Assembly: GCA_003615045.1 (NCBI GenBank)
Contig: ML014207.1
Span: forward strand, 1 to 64,000
Origin: Caulochytrium protostelioides
Taxonomy: Eukaryota; Chytridiomycota; Caulochytriomycetes; Caulochytriales; Caulochytriaceae
DNA: 64,000 bases
Reading direction: 5' to 3'
This document shows, piece by piece, positions 33,601 to 43,283 of the stretch. A program made the position numbers and the translations under genes. Positions within the stretch are counted from its first letter, which is position 1. Each line of letters begins with the position of its first letter. A model generated the notes under the pieces. The model saw nothing but the letters and a program-made list of their open reading frames with translations, was not told the DNA's origin and did no database searches.

Positions 33601-34379
33601 GCAACGAGACGGAGCTCTTGTCGCGGCTCGCGTGCCACGAGCGGATCATCCGACTCGTGCATGTGTATGAGGACGTCGCGGCGCAGACGCTGTACATCCT
33701 GCTCGAGTATGGCGAGATTGATCTCGCGCACCTCCTGGCCAAGGAGGAGCGCCACGGCCTGCTGAGCATGAACTTCGTCCGGCTCTATTGGGAGCACATG
33801 CTGCTCGCGGTGCATGCGCTCCACGAGGCGAACGTGATCCACAGCGACCTCAAGCCCGCGAACTTCCTGCTGGTGCAGGGCTCGCTCAAGCTGATCGACT
33901 TTGGCATCTCGAAGGCGATTGCGACCGACACGACGAACATCCATCGCGAGAACCAGACCGGCACGATCAACTACATGCCGCCCGAGGCCATGACCTGGGT
34001 CGAGGGCCCTGCGGGCACGGCGTCGCGTCGCGTGACCCTCGGCCGCGCCAGCGATGTCTGGAGCCTCGGATGCATTCTCTACCAGATGGTGTTTGGCCGG
34101 CCGCCGTTCGCGCACATCGAGCCGATCCTCACGCGGCTGCAGTGCATCGTGAACCCGCAGTATCGCATCAACCTGACGCTGCCGCCGACGGCCGCTCAGT
34201 CGGGCGGGCTGGATCCGCTGCTGCGCGATGTCATCGAGCGGTGCCTGGTCCACCGCGCCGCCGACCGCGCCACCATCCCGGCGCTCCTCGCGCACCCGTT
34301 CCTCTCGCCGGAAAAGTACCTGCGCCCCGAGATGATGGCCCAGCCGCGGCCGTCCTCCTCCTCCTCCTCCTCCTCCTAA
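30693..34379 (+). CDS. MPS1: Mps1/TTK spindle-checkpoint kinase
   Basis: A single-exon protein of 1228 residues. The N-terminal 140 residues are helical and fit the TPR-like domain that targets Mps1 to kinetochores (AELFLAWAHLEWRAGHVDRA). A long Ser/Pro/Ala-rich disordered linker (about 150-900) follows. The kinase domain spans about 920-1215: glycine loop LIGRGASSKVF, Lys in LLAMKKVRL (K954), catalytic HSDLKPANFLL (D1052), DFGISKA (D1069) and the activation segment GTINYMPPEAM. SSKVF, HSDLKPANF and NYMPPEA are characteristic of Mps1. It phosphorylates Knl1/Spc105 and other partners to start the spindle checkpoint and may act at spindle poles. It ends in a poly-Ser tract. It follows Tel1 on the same strand. 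Confidence 0.93.
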   Translation: MATPDAAASTCEDIVRELEDALSDNRATAEATDQLYRTAIRQSLAAAPHRRTALFAWLEHIASATQTRSYEYRRRCFQRLHATHAWNADAELFLAWAHLEWRAGHVDRAKTVLVNATSQHAKPADLIRKALLHLVQGHPLPDLPSWTLPRAPVAVSMATSASSASATSSSSSSSSPRDAVAAGPPPPPSVIAAAAPATATLSTPASGMIAAPQATDAAAFHGAEPSTAAARAPSVKGVRFQHDRLETPPSFWTDASHGAASTASPSASLATASASASTPSASIATLAALQTPRRPALLGDDDDDGADRPRRADRRDRESSGSSCASTTPGHPTTSTTPGYQTASSSTSGHTRLSLSSSGSGGKATVTFPTLPAVTAPRSTDERLHLRTPGTGTGTVPAASGTGAPGSTLPAPKSSTRRRMLGPPARIQKSLVPLDDDDDDDGAHVFSTQNDTFGHLHPPSLAGTATATVTGIAFPGSAAPLSHAHAILTPSAAPPPALLAPAAEEAMLAREPFVRPTTRPPQRPTAAVAASATPAPVGAPSPAGTTSSTTTPITPSTAAAAPSPTPATAVVTPSAALSRRRHHDGRHEPDDAPYRPPGIGSLHSTPASAAPHLFLASPQTTSYPFPLLAPPHLFDPHPSSAAAPPSSAAATAPLAPPASSRHGDVFRQAPASPRVSSAIPSATPAAMATDPASETVSVSASEAPMPAPTAPPKRRSPDDDDGHDGGHAAPASRARSPPPPAAASLPVPPASLAAAAQRASGPALLGGLAGDASPAPGPALLTTRPLRDALPINHQPRTATAARFWAPAAAPPVRENAKRPASPSSPPPSADLPTADAPAATPFAPPRAASELTGASPLKFVPRTRQRMEPGKPTYRVPASGLPAASVSATPSSASVAAAAAATTTATRGDVQPSKTAFTLGGKPYQRLQLIGRGASSKVFLVLSESDGRLLAMKKVRLRGQDPHVVQSYRNETELLSRLACHERIIRLVHVYEDVAAQTLYILLEYGEIDLAHLLAKEERHGLLSMNFVRLYWEHMLLAVHALHEANVIHSDLKPANFLLVQGSLKLIDFGISKAIATDTTNIHRENQTGTINYMPPEAMTWVEGPAGTASRRVTLGRASDVWSLGCILYQMVFGRPPFAHIEPILTRLQCIVNPQYRINLTLPPTAAQSGGLDPLLRDVIERCLVHRAADRATIPALLAHPFLSPEKYLRPEMMAQPRPSSSSSSSS

Positions 34380-35060
34380 TGGATTTCACCCCATCAGCAG
34401 TCGATGTCGATCGATGCATGGTCGCGCCACGCGATCGCTCAAGCGTATGGTCGTGGCCGACAGCGACGGAGGTATGCCGGGCAAGGGTTCTAGCGCCTTG
34501 GCGGCACGCGGAATCGGGCTGAGCCGGCGAGCTCGCTTTGGCTGGGGCTGGGTGGGGCGGAGTCGAGAGGCGAATGGGGCGCCTCGGCGGAGGCGGGGCC
34601 ACCGCGAGCATTGGCGGCCGCCCGCCCGTCCGCGCGCCCTGAGGACCCCGCGGGCTCACTCCGCTCCGGCGCGGTATAGCGAACCTCGCAGGCCCGTGAG
34701 CCGCGCGCAGGCCCAGGACACGCAGCACGTGCGCGGCGCATCTACCGGCATGGACGTCCCCTCGAGCGCGCCCTCCGCGACCACGTGCCGCGCCCTGCGC
34801 CGTGGACGGGTCGCCGGTCTCCGCGTTCGCTGGGCAACCCCGCTGGCCGACGCTGGCCGAAGCTTGCTCGCTCGCTTGCTCTCGCTAGCTTGATGGCTGG
34901 CTAGCTTGATGGCTGGCTAGCTTGATGGCTGGCTGACTGGCTAACTGGCTAACTGGCTAACTGGCTAACTGGCTAGCCTCGCTGGCCTCGCTGGCCTCAT
35001 TGCGTTGAGGGCTTTCCTATCCACGCGCCCGGCCCCCGACTGCCTCGCGCGCGCCTCGCC
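34380..35060. other. Intergenic region with short minisatellites
   Basis: No coding signal. From 34862 to 34992 there are nested repeats: GCTTGATGGCTGGCTA three times, then AACTGGCT octamers, then GCCTCGCTG units, ending just before the bL31m leader. Confidence 0.6.
34862..34992. repeat. Nested minisatellite upstream of bL31m
   Basis: Three successive arrays with related units (16-bp TTGATGGCTGGCTAGC, 8-bp AACTGGCT, 9-bp CTCGCTGGC), consistent with stepwise slippage from a GCTGGCTAG core. Confidence 0.8.
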
Positions 35061-35546
35061 ATGCCGCTCTTCCCTGCCGCCGCCGCGTCGCGGCGCGCCG
35101 CCGCCGCCGCCGCCGTCCTGATCGGGCCTCGCATGCCGGCCTCGCGCCTGGTGCCCCGCGCATGGGCGTCGGCCTCGGCCGCAAAGCGTCCCGCCGACCC
35201 CGGCGCCAACCCGCTCAACTACACCGTCCCGGCGACGCGGCTGCCGTTCTTCAACCAGACGGTCGCGCACAGCGACGGCGCGACGTTCACGATCCGCACG
35301 ACGAGCCCGAAGCCCATCCTCAAGCTCATCAAGGACACGCGCAACCATCCGCTGTGGAACGTCTCGGGCGAGACGGTCGACCAGTCGAGTCCCGAACTGC
35401 GCCGCTTCGAGGACCGCTTCGGGCGCATGGACGATCTCGCGGCGCTCTACGAAGCGGCGCCTCAGGCCGCGCCGGCGGCGCCCGCCAAGCCCAAGACCGC
35501 CGCCGCTGCCGCCGCTGCCGCCAGCAAGGGCAAGGGCAAGAAGTGA
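35061..35546 (+). CDS. Mitochondrial large-subunit ribosomal protein bL31m
   Basis: A 161-residue protein. The first 40 residues are Ala/Arg-rich without acids, as in a mitochondrial targeting sequence. The core LPFFNQTVAHSDGATFTIRT, then TSPKPILKLIKDTRNHPLWN, matches the fungal bL31m (Mrpl36-type) signature of a beta-strand, a SDGxT motif and the KDTRNHPLWN element. A short FxxRFGRM segment and a Lys/Ala-rich tail close it. It would bridge the two subunits of the mitoribosome. It converges on the uS7m gene with 138 bp between stop codons. Confidence 0.85.
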   Translation: MPLFPAAAASRRAAAAAAVLIGPRMPASRLVPRAWASASAAKRPADPGANPLNYTVPATRLPFFNQTVAHSDGATFTIRTTSPKPILKLIKDTRNHPLWNVSGETVDQSSPELRRFEDRFGRMDDLAALYEAAPQAAPAAPAKPKTAAAAAAAASKGKGKK

Positions 35547-35684
35547 TCGGGTCACCCTGCCAACGCGCCTTGCTGAGCGCGGGGAGCGGTATGGTGGGCC
35601 CGACGCCGGGTCGCGACGCGAGGGCCGTTGTCTATTGTATTTAACCGGTGTGTGTTTATCTTTTTTTTTGATGGATAGGACGGC

Positions 35685-36521
35685 CTAGAAGAAGCGGCGC
35701 TTGATGGGGCGGTCGGTGAGCAGCACGTTCGAGCGGTTCGCCAGCGCGGTGATGTAGACATTGCGCTTGCGCTCGAGGGCGGCGCTCGTGCCCTCGTGGA
35801 TCTTGATCAGCTCGTTGCCGAGCAGCTGCCCCGTGGCGATGCGGCGGTGCTTGCGGCGGTTGATGGCCTTGAGGATCCACTTCATGGCGGTGCGGCGGCG
35901 CGCGCGCTCGCCAATGGGCACCGGCGACACGACGGCCTTGGCGCCACGCGACTGCGAGTTGAGCTTCATCAGCGGCGCGACGCGGTCAATCGCCTGCACC
36001 AGGTACTGCCGCGGGCTCATCGCGGTCGTGTGGCGCTGCACGACGTGCAGCGCTTCGGCGACGACGGCGCGCGCGACGGCCTTCTTGCCGTCCTGCATCA
36101 CCGTGTTGATGAAGAGCTCCACGACCGCGTCCTCCTCCGAGAGCAGCGGCACGGGGCCCGCACGCGGCGCCGGGAACGTCTGCGTGGTCTGCGGCGCCAC
36201 GGGCGGCGCCACCGTCGCCGGCGATGCGGCAGCGAAGGCCGACGCGAAGGCGCCGAGCGATGGGAAGGCCGAGGCCGAGGCCGATGCTGGCGGTGATGCT
36301 GGCGCTGACGCAGAGACGCGCGGCGCGCGGTCTGCCAGCGGCTGGGCCGGGGCCGGGTTCATCATGCCGTCGATGCGGGCCGGACCGGCCGCGGCGCGCG
36401 TGGCGACGGCGCGGTGTATCGGCCACGCGCGGGGCGAGGTCCTTGTGGCGAGCGCCGACGGCGCCGGCAGCCGCAGCGCGGCGAGGCACCGCACGCCCGA
36501 CGGCATCCACGGGGCGGCCAT
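35685..36521 (-). CDS. Mitochondrial small-subunit ribosomal protein uS7m
   Basis: The likely start is the ATG at 36519-36521 (MAAPWMPSGVRCL), giving 278 residues. The frame remains open upstream through Gly and Arg repeats that look non-coding. The first 110 residues are an Ala/Arg/Ser-rich presequence and linker. The rest is a complete S7 domain: NTVMQDGKKAVARAVVAEAL, APLMKLNSQSRGAKAVVSPV, then GERARRRTAMKWILKAINRR, ending in NVLLTDRPIKRRFF. uS7 nucleates assembly of the small-subunit head on 3' rRNA. It is convergent with bL31m. Confidence 0.93.
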   Translation of the reverse strand: MAAPWMPSGVRCLAALRLPAPSALATRTSPRAWPIHRAVATRAAAGPARIDGMMNPAPAQPLADRAPRVSASAPASPPASASASAFPSLGAFASAFAAASPATVAPPVAPQTTQTFPAPRAGPVPLLSEEDAVVELFINTVMQDGKKAVARAVVAEALHVVQRHTTAMSPRQYLVQAIDRVAPLMKLNSQSRGAKAVVSPVPIGERARRRTAMKWILKAINRRKHRRIATGQLLGNELIKIHEGTSAALERKRNVYITALANRSNVLLTDRPIKRRFF

Positions 36522-36989
36522 GACGGACACGGAGGAGGGAAGGGCACCGCCTGCGGGAGAAGCGGGGTCCGTCAATGGGAGAGAAGCGAGGAACGCGGCA
36601 GCGGGCCTCGGCAGCAGGCTCGACAGAGAGCGAGCAGCCAGCGCGACCGACGCCGAACGGGCCTGCCACGCAACAGCCGCGCGTGAAAGTCCGACCCCCT
36701 GCGCTGCTGCCGCCGCCGCCGTCGCCCGCGCCGCGTGCCGACGCCCGCTGGACCGGGCCTTGTCTAGTATCTGTTCGGCATGACCCGGTTGCGGCGATCG
36801 CTCGAAAGGGCTCGGCCGCCGCGGTGCACCCGGCGGCCCGCGGCGACGCGAGGCCGCGCGAGGCCTCGCGAGACGAGACCGGCCAGACGGGCGGTGCGGC
36901 CCGCCGCGGCGAGCGCCATCGCCGCCGCCCTCGCCGCGGCGGGCAGGCACGACAAGCTGCGCCACCACGGCGAGAGGTCGCCGCCGGAG

Positions 36990-37039
<50 letters not shown>

Positions 37040-37469
37040 GCATGGACGCCCGCCTCCCACTCGCGCTCACGAGCCGTCGTCGAACGCTCTAGACCTGCGG
37101 CCACGAGTCATCCCCACGAGTCCTCCTCCACGAGTCATCGGCAGCGCTCGCCCAACGCCGAGAAGCCGGGACGCCGTCCTTACCGCGCGATGCAGCTGAA
37201 GCAGCGACGCGTCGCCCTCACCCTACAACTCGCCCGTGGCCTAGTGTCCACGCCTTCTGCTCTCGAGCCCTCGTCATCGCCGTCGCCGTCGCCCTGCGTC
37301 CGCTTGCCGCTTGCCGCTTGCTGCTTGCCGCTTGCTGCTGCTGCCGCCGCCAGCTCCTCCTGCCGACATCCTCCGTCTGCCCCACGCTCGATACCCACGT
37401 GTGACCACGTGTCGCTGTCTCGTGGCTGCGAGACCGTCTTCTGCCTGCTCCGTCTTCACATTCGCCGCG
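36522..37469. other. Divergent intergenic region between uS7m and NDUFS3 genes
   Basis: No supported gene. A GCC triplet run lies at 36990-37033 and CTTGCCGCTTGC repeats at 37303-37336. It probably serves as promoter for two nuclear genes for mitochondrial proteins. Confidence 0.5.
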
Positions 37470-38687
37470 ATGGTCCTGCCGTCGTCGTCGTCGTCGTCGT
37501 CGTCGTACGCGTACGCGTCGCGCATGGCGATGCAGGGCCTGCGCCGCGCGGCGGCGGCCCGCCGTCCCCTCGTCGTCCCGAGCCGCTCGGCCGCGCCGGC
37601 CGCTGCCGCGCGCGCCGCGGTGCGCTGCTTCACGGCCTCGGCCTCTCCAGGTAACGTTGCCATTCGGCGTGGCGGATCCCTGGGATGTCCCTGAAGATGT
37701 CCCTGAAGATGTCCCTGAAGATGTCCCTGCCGTCCCTGAACGTGCCACGTGGGCGTGCCACCCCGGCGTCGCCACGTGCTTGGCGATACCCCCTCCGGCC
37801 GCTCAGGAAAGGACGGTCCCATGCCCGTTGACCGCGCATGATCAAGGACCGGCTCCTGCCTGCGGTCGTGGTCGTGGTCGACAGCCGGCGATCGGTCTTT
37901 CTTTGCTTGTTGTGCTCACCCCCTTGTTCGTCCGGGTCGCTACGGCGCCCTTTCTTGACCCTATGCTCCCGCGGATGGTCCAGCCGCAGCCACGCAGCCC
38001 GAGGGCTTGACACCGACCCCGCAGCAGCTCTCGCTGGAGAAGCGCCACCGCCAGTACCACGAGCTGGGCCGCTACATCACGAACTGCTTGCCCAAATACA
38101 TCCAGCAGTTCAGCGTGTACAAGGACGAGCTGACGCTGTGCGTCGCGCCGAACGCGATCGTGCAGACGTGCACGTTCCTCCGCGACCACGTCAACTGCCA
38201 GTTCACGATCTGCACCGACATCGCCGGCGCCGACTACCCGGGCCGCAGCAACCGCTTCGAGGTCGTGTACCACCTGCAGTCGCCGCGCTTTAACCAGCGC
38301 GTGCGCGTCAAGACGTATGCCAACGAGTCCAGCGCCGTGCCCTCCGTCGTGCCCATCTGGCCGGGCGCCAACTGGTTCGAGCGCGAGTGCTACGACATGT
38401 TTGGCGTCTTCTTCACCAACCACCCAGACCTCCGCCGCATCCTCACGGACTACGGGTTCGAGGGCCACCCGCTCCGCAAGGACTTCCCGCTCACCGGGTA
38501 TACCGAGCTCCGCTACGACGAGGACAAGAAGCGGGTCGTCTACGAGCCGCTCGAGCTCGCCCAGGCCTTCCGCCGCTTCGACGCCCAGTCCCCCTGGGAG
38601 CCGCACGGCGACGGCGTCCGTGTGCCCAAGCTCACCGACCCGCAGCCCGCGGCGACCGAGCCCCTCGAGGCCGCCAAGAAGCCCTAA
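37470..38687 (+). CDS. NADH dehydrogenase 30-kDa subunit (NDUFS3)
   Basis: Two exons: 37470-37650 and 37984-38687, joined across a 333-nt GTAACG...CAG intron. An equally in-frame acceptor would start exon 2 at 37990. With the ATG at 37470 the product is 294 residues; an ATG at 37524 would shorten the presequence. Exon 1 encodes an Arg/Ala-rich mitochondrial targeting sequence. Exon 2 encodes the whole 30-kDa domain: [33 protein letters not shown], then [14 protein letters not shown] and [13 protein letters not shown]3 is a core Q-module subunit of complex I in the matrix arm. Length and motifs are normal. Confidence 0.95.
37651..37983 (+). other. Intron of the NDUFS3 gene
   Basis: Donor GTAACG at 37651; CAG acceptor ends at 37983, or at 37989 as an alternative. 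Phase 1. It contains a 12-bp tandem repeat at 37684-37731. Confidence 0.8.
37684..37731. repeat. 12-bp tandem repeat inside the NDUFS3 intron
   Basis: Four units of GATGTCCCTGAA, the last with two changed bases. The period is a multiple of three, but the location is intronic. Confidence 0.85.
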
Positions 38688-39255
38688 AGCCCGCTCTCCG
38701 CATCGCTCTCCGCATCGCTCTCCGCATCGCTTTCCCGCCGTCGCCCCCCCGGTCGAGGCGTTCACGCCATCCCGTCGGATCGCTGGTTCCAGATCCTCTG
38801 CGGCGGTGGTCTGCGACAGGCGTCGGGTCTCTCAGAACGTGTCGAGAGGTCCGTCGCTCGTCTGCTCTATATATAAGTCACGTGTTATGAAAAAATGACA
38901 TGGTCATTCAGGAAACGAATCATTGACTCGCTGCCCAGGCCCTGTCGGCGGAAAGAGAATCGTTCACGCGATCCTCGCCTGATGAGCGGGCGAGCCTGCT
39001 TGGATCGCCGCCGCGTTGCTTCTCCACTTACCTGTGATGAGCAACAAGAGGATTCATTGTGCTTAAAAAAAAAAAAAAAAAAAAAAAAAACAAAGAAAAC
39101 GAGAATGAGGGGGTCTAGGCAATCACCTAGAAATAAGAGAAAAAGGTCGTGTCAGTCCGAAACGGAAAAGAAAATGATCAATGAAAAAAATGGGAAAAGA
39201 ACTCACAAACAACTCGAAATGAGAGAGGAAACTAAAAGAAGAAAGCAAGGAACGG
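38688..39255. other. Convergent intergenic region, AT-richer, with long A-tract
   Basis: Between the 3' ends of NDUFS3 and the beta-glucosidase gene. It includes TATATATAAG at about 38869-38878 and an uninterrupted run of about 26 A at 39065-39090. Both probably relate to 3' end formation. No gene seen. Confidence 0.55.
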
Positions 39256-41094
39256 TTAGACCAAGCTGGCGAGCAGCAGCGAGGCGGGCGCCAAGCAAGC
39301 GAGGGCGAGCCCGCGGGCCGGCACGACCTCCCCCGCGCTGCTGGACTTGCTGCCGAGCGTCGACGTCGCGCCCTGCGTCTCGCGGCCGTCCGCGTCGACG
39401 TGCATCTCGTTCTCCGCGTCGGAGGCCGCGGAGGCCGTGACGCCCGCGACGCCGGCGGCCTGCGCCTTCGTCCAGCGCGCGGCCGGCGCAGCGGCAAAGT
39501 AGGCACCGAGCCACGGTCCCGAGGGGCGGACCGTGCGCGTGCGCTCCGGCGAGGCCATGTCGACGCCGATCACGCCGAACCGCGACGTGTAGCCCTGCAT
39601 CCACTCGAAGTTGTCGAGCAGACTCCACGCCAGGTAGACGACCACGGGCGCCGCGCCCGTCGCCAGCGGCTGGGGGGCAGACTCGCTGACGGCCGTGCCG
39701 AGCACGGACGGCATCGGCGTCGCGGCCGACGCCGGCACCATCGCCAGCCCGAGCGCGCGCAGGTGCTCCTCGAAGAACGTGATGCGCGCCGGATCCTGCG
39801 GCCCGCCGTCCGTCGCGACGCCGTTCTCGGTCACCCACAGGTCCATGCCCGGGTAGCGGTGCGCGAGCCAGCGCGTCAGCTTGGTGAGGCCCGCGGGCAC
39901 GCTGCGCTGCCAGTCGATGGCGGTCGGCGGGCCGATGGGCTCCGGGTGGGCGGCGCTGCCGCGCACCTGCTGCAGCCGGAACGCGCCCTCCGCCGCGTCC
40001 GCGGCGTCGTCCGCCGCGGCCCACGACGCGGTGTAGTAGTTGTAGCCAATGAAGTCGACGGTGCCCTTGATGGCGCGCTGCTGCGCGGGGGTGAAGACGG
40101 GCAGCACGCCGTCCGCAAGGCGCAGGTCGGCGCGCATGGAGGCCGGGTAGTCGCCCGTGACGAGCGGGTCGACCGCCCACCCGAAGTTGTACTCGAGAGC
40201 GCGCTGCGCAGCGGCCTCGTCGGCGGCGCTGTCCGCGGTGAGGGGCTCGTACCACTCCGTGTCGGCGGCCAGGCCGACCCACGCGGCCTGGCCGGTGCGC
40301 TGCGCGCGGTCGCGGATGACGGCGGCTGCCGCGGCGTGCGCGAGCACGTGGTTGTGCATGCACGCGTAGGTCAGGCGGGCGTCGTTGAGGCCCGGCGGGA
40401 AGAAGTGGTCCGCGCGGTAAGCCTTGGTGCACTCGGCGCGCGGCTCGTTGAACGTCAGCCAGTACCGGATCTTGTCGCCGAACGCATCGACGACGGCCTC
40501 GGTGTAGGTGCGGAAGGCGTCCACGATCTGTGGCGAGGTCCAGCCGCCGCAGGAATCCATCAGCGAGGCCGGCAGGTCCCAGTGGTAGAGTGTCGCGACG
40601 GGCTGGGCGCCGGACGCGATCATGGCGTCGATCATGGCGCGGTAGTGCGCGACGGCGGCCGCGTTGACCTGCTTGTTGTCGGGCTGCATGATGCGCGACC
40701 AGCTCAGCGAGAAGCGGTACATGTTCGGGTGCATCTGGTCCTTCATGAGCGCAAAGTCGGACGCGTAGCGGGCGTAGTGGTCGGACGCGATGTCGGCGTT
40801 GCTGCCGTCGGCGATCGTGTTGGGCCGGTGCGACCACTGGTCCCAGATCGAGGGTGAGCGGCCGTCCGCGCGAACGGAGCCTTCAACCTGGAATGCCGAC
40901 GTCGAGAAGCCCCAGTGCAGCGGCCGCGGCGGCGACGACGACGACGACGACGAGGCTTTGGACGAGACGGCGTCAGCCCCGTCGGCCCGCGAGACTAGGA
41001 GCGTCAGCGCGAGCAGACTCAGGATGGACGCCGCGAACCGGCAAGGACCCGCAAGGGCCCGCGGGGTGGGCAACGGCATGGTGGTGGCGAGCAT
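39256..41094 (-). CDS. Secreted GH1 beta-glucosidase, possibly GPI-anchored
   Basis: The start is taken at the ATG at 41092-41094 (MLATTMPLPTPRA), giving 612 residues; an in-frame ATG exists at 41193. A signal peptide is clear: hydrophobic FAASILSLLALTLLV then SRADGADA. A Ser-rich linker follows, then a complete glycoside hydrolase family 1 barrel: WGFSTSAFQVEGS, LYHWDLP, acid/base Glu in TFNEP (E217), nucleophile Glu in WVTENG (E423) and LAWSLLDNFEWMQGYTSRFG. It cleaves terminal beta-glucosides such as cellobiose. The C-terminus has a Ser/Ala/Gly region, a spacer and a hydrophobic end (LALACLAPASLLLASLV), the layout of a GPI-anchor signal. A role in plant or algal polymer use, or wall remodelling, is inferred. 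Confidence 0.93.
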   Translation of the reverse strand: MLATTMPLPTPRALAGPCRFAASILSLLALTLLVSRADGADAVSSKASSSSSSSPPRPLHWGFSTSAFQVEGSVRADGRSPSIWDQWSHRPNTIADGSNADIASDHYARYASDFALMKDQMHPNMYRFSLSWSRIMQPDNKQVNAAAVAHYRAMIDAMIASGAQPVATLYHWDLPASLMDSCGGWTSPQIVDAFRTYTEAVVDAFGDKIRYWLTFNEPRAECTKAYRADHFFPPGLNDARLTYACMHNHVLAHAAAAAVIRDRAQRTGQAAWVGLAADTEWYEPLTADSAADEAAAQRALEYNFGWAVDPLVTGDYPASMRADLRLADGVLPVFTPAQQRAIKGTVDFIGYNYYTASWAAADDAADAAEGAFRLQQVRGSAAHPEPIGPPTAIDWQRSVPAGLTKLTRWLAHRYPGMDLWVTENGVATDGGPQDPARITFFEEHLRALGLAMVPASAATPMPSVLGTAVSESAPQPLATGAAPVVVYLAWSLLDNFEWMQGYTSRFGVIGVDMASPERTRTVRPSGPWLGAYFAAAPAARWTKAQAAGVAGVTASAASDAENEMHVDADGRETQGATSTLGSKSSSAGEVVPARGLALACLAPASLLLASLV

Positions 41095-43283
41095 GGTGGC
41101 AACACGCACGTTGTCGCAGGGGCGGCAGCGAAGCGGGTAGCGGGGTATGATGGGTATGATCGGGCGACCAGCGGTCAAGACGTCACAAGGCACAATCGGC
41201 GGGCGGCCATGCAGCGCAAGCGTTTTCAGAATGAATCAGAATCACCACCGAAACGAACGACGACAATTAACCGTGCTTTTATTGGCGAGAAGCCGCGACG
41301 CTGGCCAACCGACGAGACGACAGAAAGACAGAACACACACAGAGAGAGGCGCCAGCACGCATCCGAACTCCATGAAGGCGTTGTTCCGTCGCCTCACAGC
41401 AACAATGCGTGACACGTTGGTGGAAGAGAACTGGGAAAAAGACGTCTCGGTCTCGATGGGTACGGGTATCGGTATCGGTACCGATCGTCACAGCGACCTG
41501 GATTTGAGCGACGGCAGTCGGCCAAGGGAAAAAAAGAATAAGAAAATAGCGAACGGGAGAAGCATGCAACGCGCAGCGTGCAGCATGCGAGTACAAGGTC
41601 GGGGGAGCAAGCGGGAGCAGTCTCACGTCGCGGAGGAGCGAAACACAATCACCGAGCGATAGGACGGCGTGGGTTGGGACTGCTGGCGGCGACAGTATCG
41701 TACGGGGCGCTTGCTCCGCACAGGTCGAAGAACAATGGGCGCGCGAGAGAAATCGGCAAAACCAGTCAACAGAAACCCAACGGGGTCGCCGCGTGGTCGG
41801 AGCGCGGAACCGCACGCAGCATCAACCATCGCCGCCGACGTGACGCGTGAAGGACACCGAGAGAAATCGGATCATCGATCAAGTGCGGAACGGGAAGGGC
41901 GACGCATTGTGGAGTCGCCAGAGGCATTTGCACGGCCTCACGAAGGCGTTGCATCCGGCGCACTCCGGATGACGTGAATCGCCGCATGCAGAGACCAAGA
42001 ACGAGGGAAAAACAAAGCGAGGCGCATGCGGCCCTTCGCATGCGGCACGACCGTCGGGGCGGCCGATCCCCCCCGGCGATACCCCTCTCTGGCGCTCCGG
42101 CGCGTTCTCCTGGACGCATCGGCATCCACCGGTAGCCTGCATGCGGTGTCCTGCATGCGTCAGCAGGGATCATGCGCGGGCAGCGTGAAAGGTGGACGGC
42201 GCCGCGCCATGGCCCTCGTCGGCCCGCTTCGGCCCTGACCGCGAGAAGGCGGCTGGCATAGGTGCGAAGGCGAGCGAGCCGGCATCGGCGCGTCGGCATC
42301 GGCGGACCACCTGACTGCCCGCCGTCCCTGCCACGCGTGAAAGCGGAGGGGCTTGCGATGCGATGCTTGGCGTTGCCATGTCAGGGCAGGCCAGGCCAGG
42401 CTCGTCGGTCCCAAGACCCACCGCGACCCACCACGGGGCCCGTCACGGGGTACGGGCTCAGGCATATGCGCAGGCACAAAGGTCCATGAACAAGCACCGA
42501 TGCAAGCATCGATGCAAGCACCGAGGCAAGCACCGAGGCAAGCACCGAGGCCGGCACAGGCCGTGAACGCGGGGCCGCGGGACCCGTCGCAGGCCTCCAC
42601 GGTCTTCGCGACCGCGAGACGGCGCCGGCGACATGAACACCGAGGCATGCGATGCGCCGCGCCCTCTGGTGACCACGCGGAAGAAAGAGAGCGGGCGACT
42701 CGTCCGCGAGAGCCATGCGGTGCAGTGCGGCGGGCACGAGTCGCGGACGCGTCGTGCGGGCCGTCGCATCGCCCCTGCCGCGATGCCCTGCCCGGGAACA
42801 CTCGCCTCGCCAGGAGGGTGGACGGTCATGCGCCTGAAGGCGGCCCAGGCCACGCCGTGCTGCGCTGTCCAGGGTTGCGTCTATGCCGAAGCCGGCGCCG
42901 GAGCCCAAGCCGAAGCATGCATCCACGCACGCATCCATGCATCGAGCACGCTGCTCCGCTGGGCGGCTGAGGATCCCGCCGCAAGCTTGCCATGCACTGG
43001 CGGCCAACCCCCAAAGAGCCCGCGCTGAAGGCCTGCGCGAGACAGGGATATCACTCCTCGATCGGCTGTGGGCCCTGTCTTGGGCAGCCATGGCCGGGCA
43101 TCGGCCCGACGACGAGGGGCCGCTGTTTGAAAACAAGAATTGGTGCATTGATTACGTAAAGAGATGGGGAGGCAGACACAAAAACGTCCTGATTGCTGCT
43201 TGAACGGCGGCAACCGGAGGACGCGGATGAACGGACATCGCATCGCATCGCCGTTGGCACCGCCGTCGGCCTCGCCGAAAGAC
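41095..43283. other. Intergenic region with 12-bp minisatellite, no supported gene
   Basis: About 2.2 kb between the beta-glucosidase 5' end and the acyl-CoA oxidase 3' end. Many short Arg/His-rich frames but no domain. A perfect-period minisatellite lies at 42491-42550 and GCATC pentamers at about 43236-43251. Confidence 0.5.
42491..42550. repeat. 12-bp minisatellite, five units
   Basis: Five units of CAAGCACCGAGG with substitutions at two positions in the first two units. Confidence 0.85.

Noticed and set aside
39203-40837. 544-codon minus frame overlapping the beta-glucosidase
   Set aside because: It is a shifted frame on the same strand with Arg-rich composition, while the other frame encodes a complete GH1 domain.
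42491-42550. Minisatellite considered as a CRISPR-like array
   Set aside because: Units are 12 bp with no spacers, in a eukaryotic genome; simple tandem slippage explains it.
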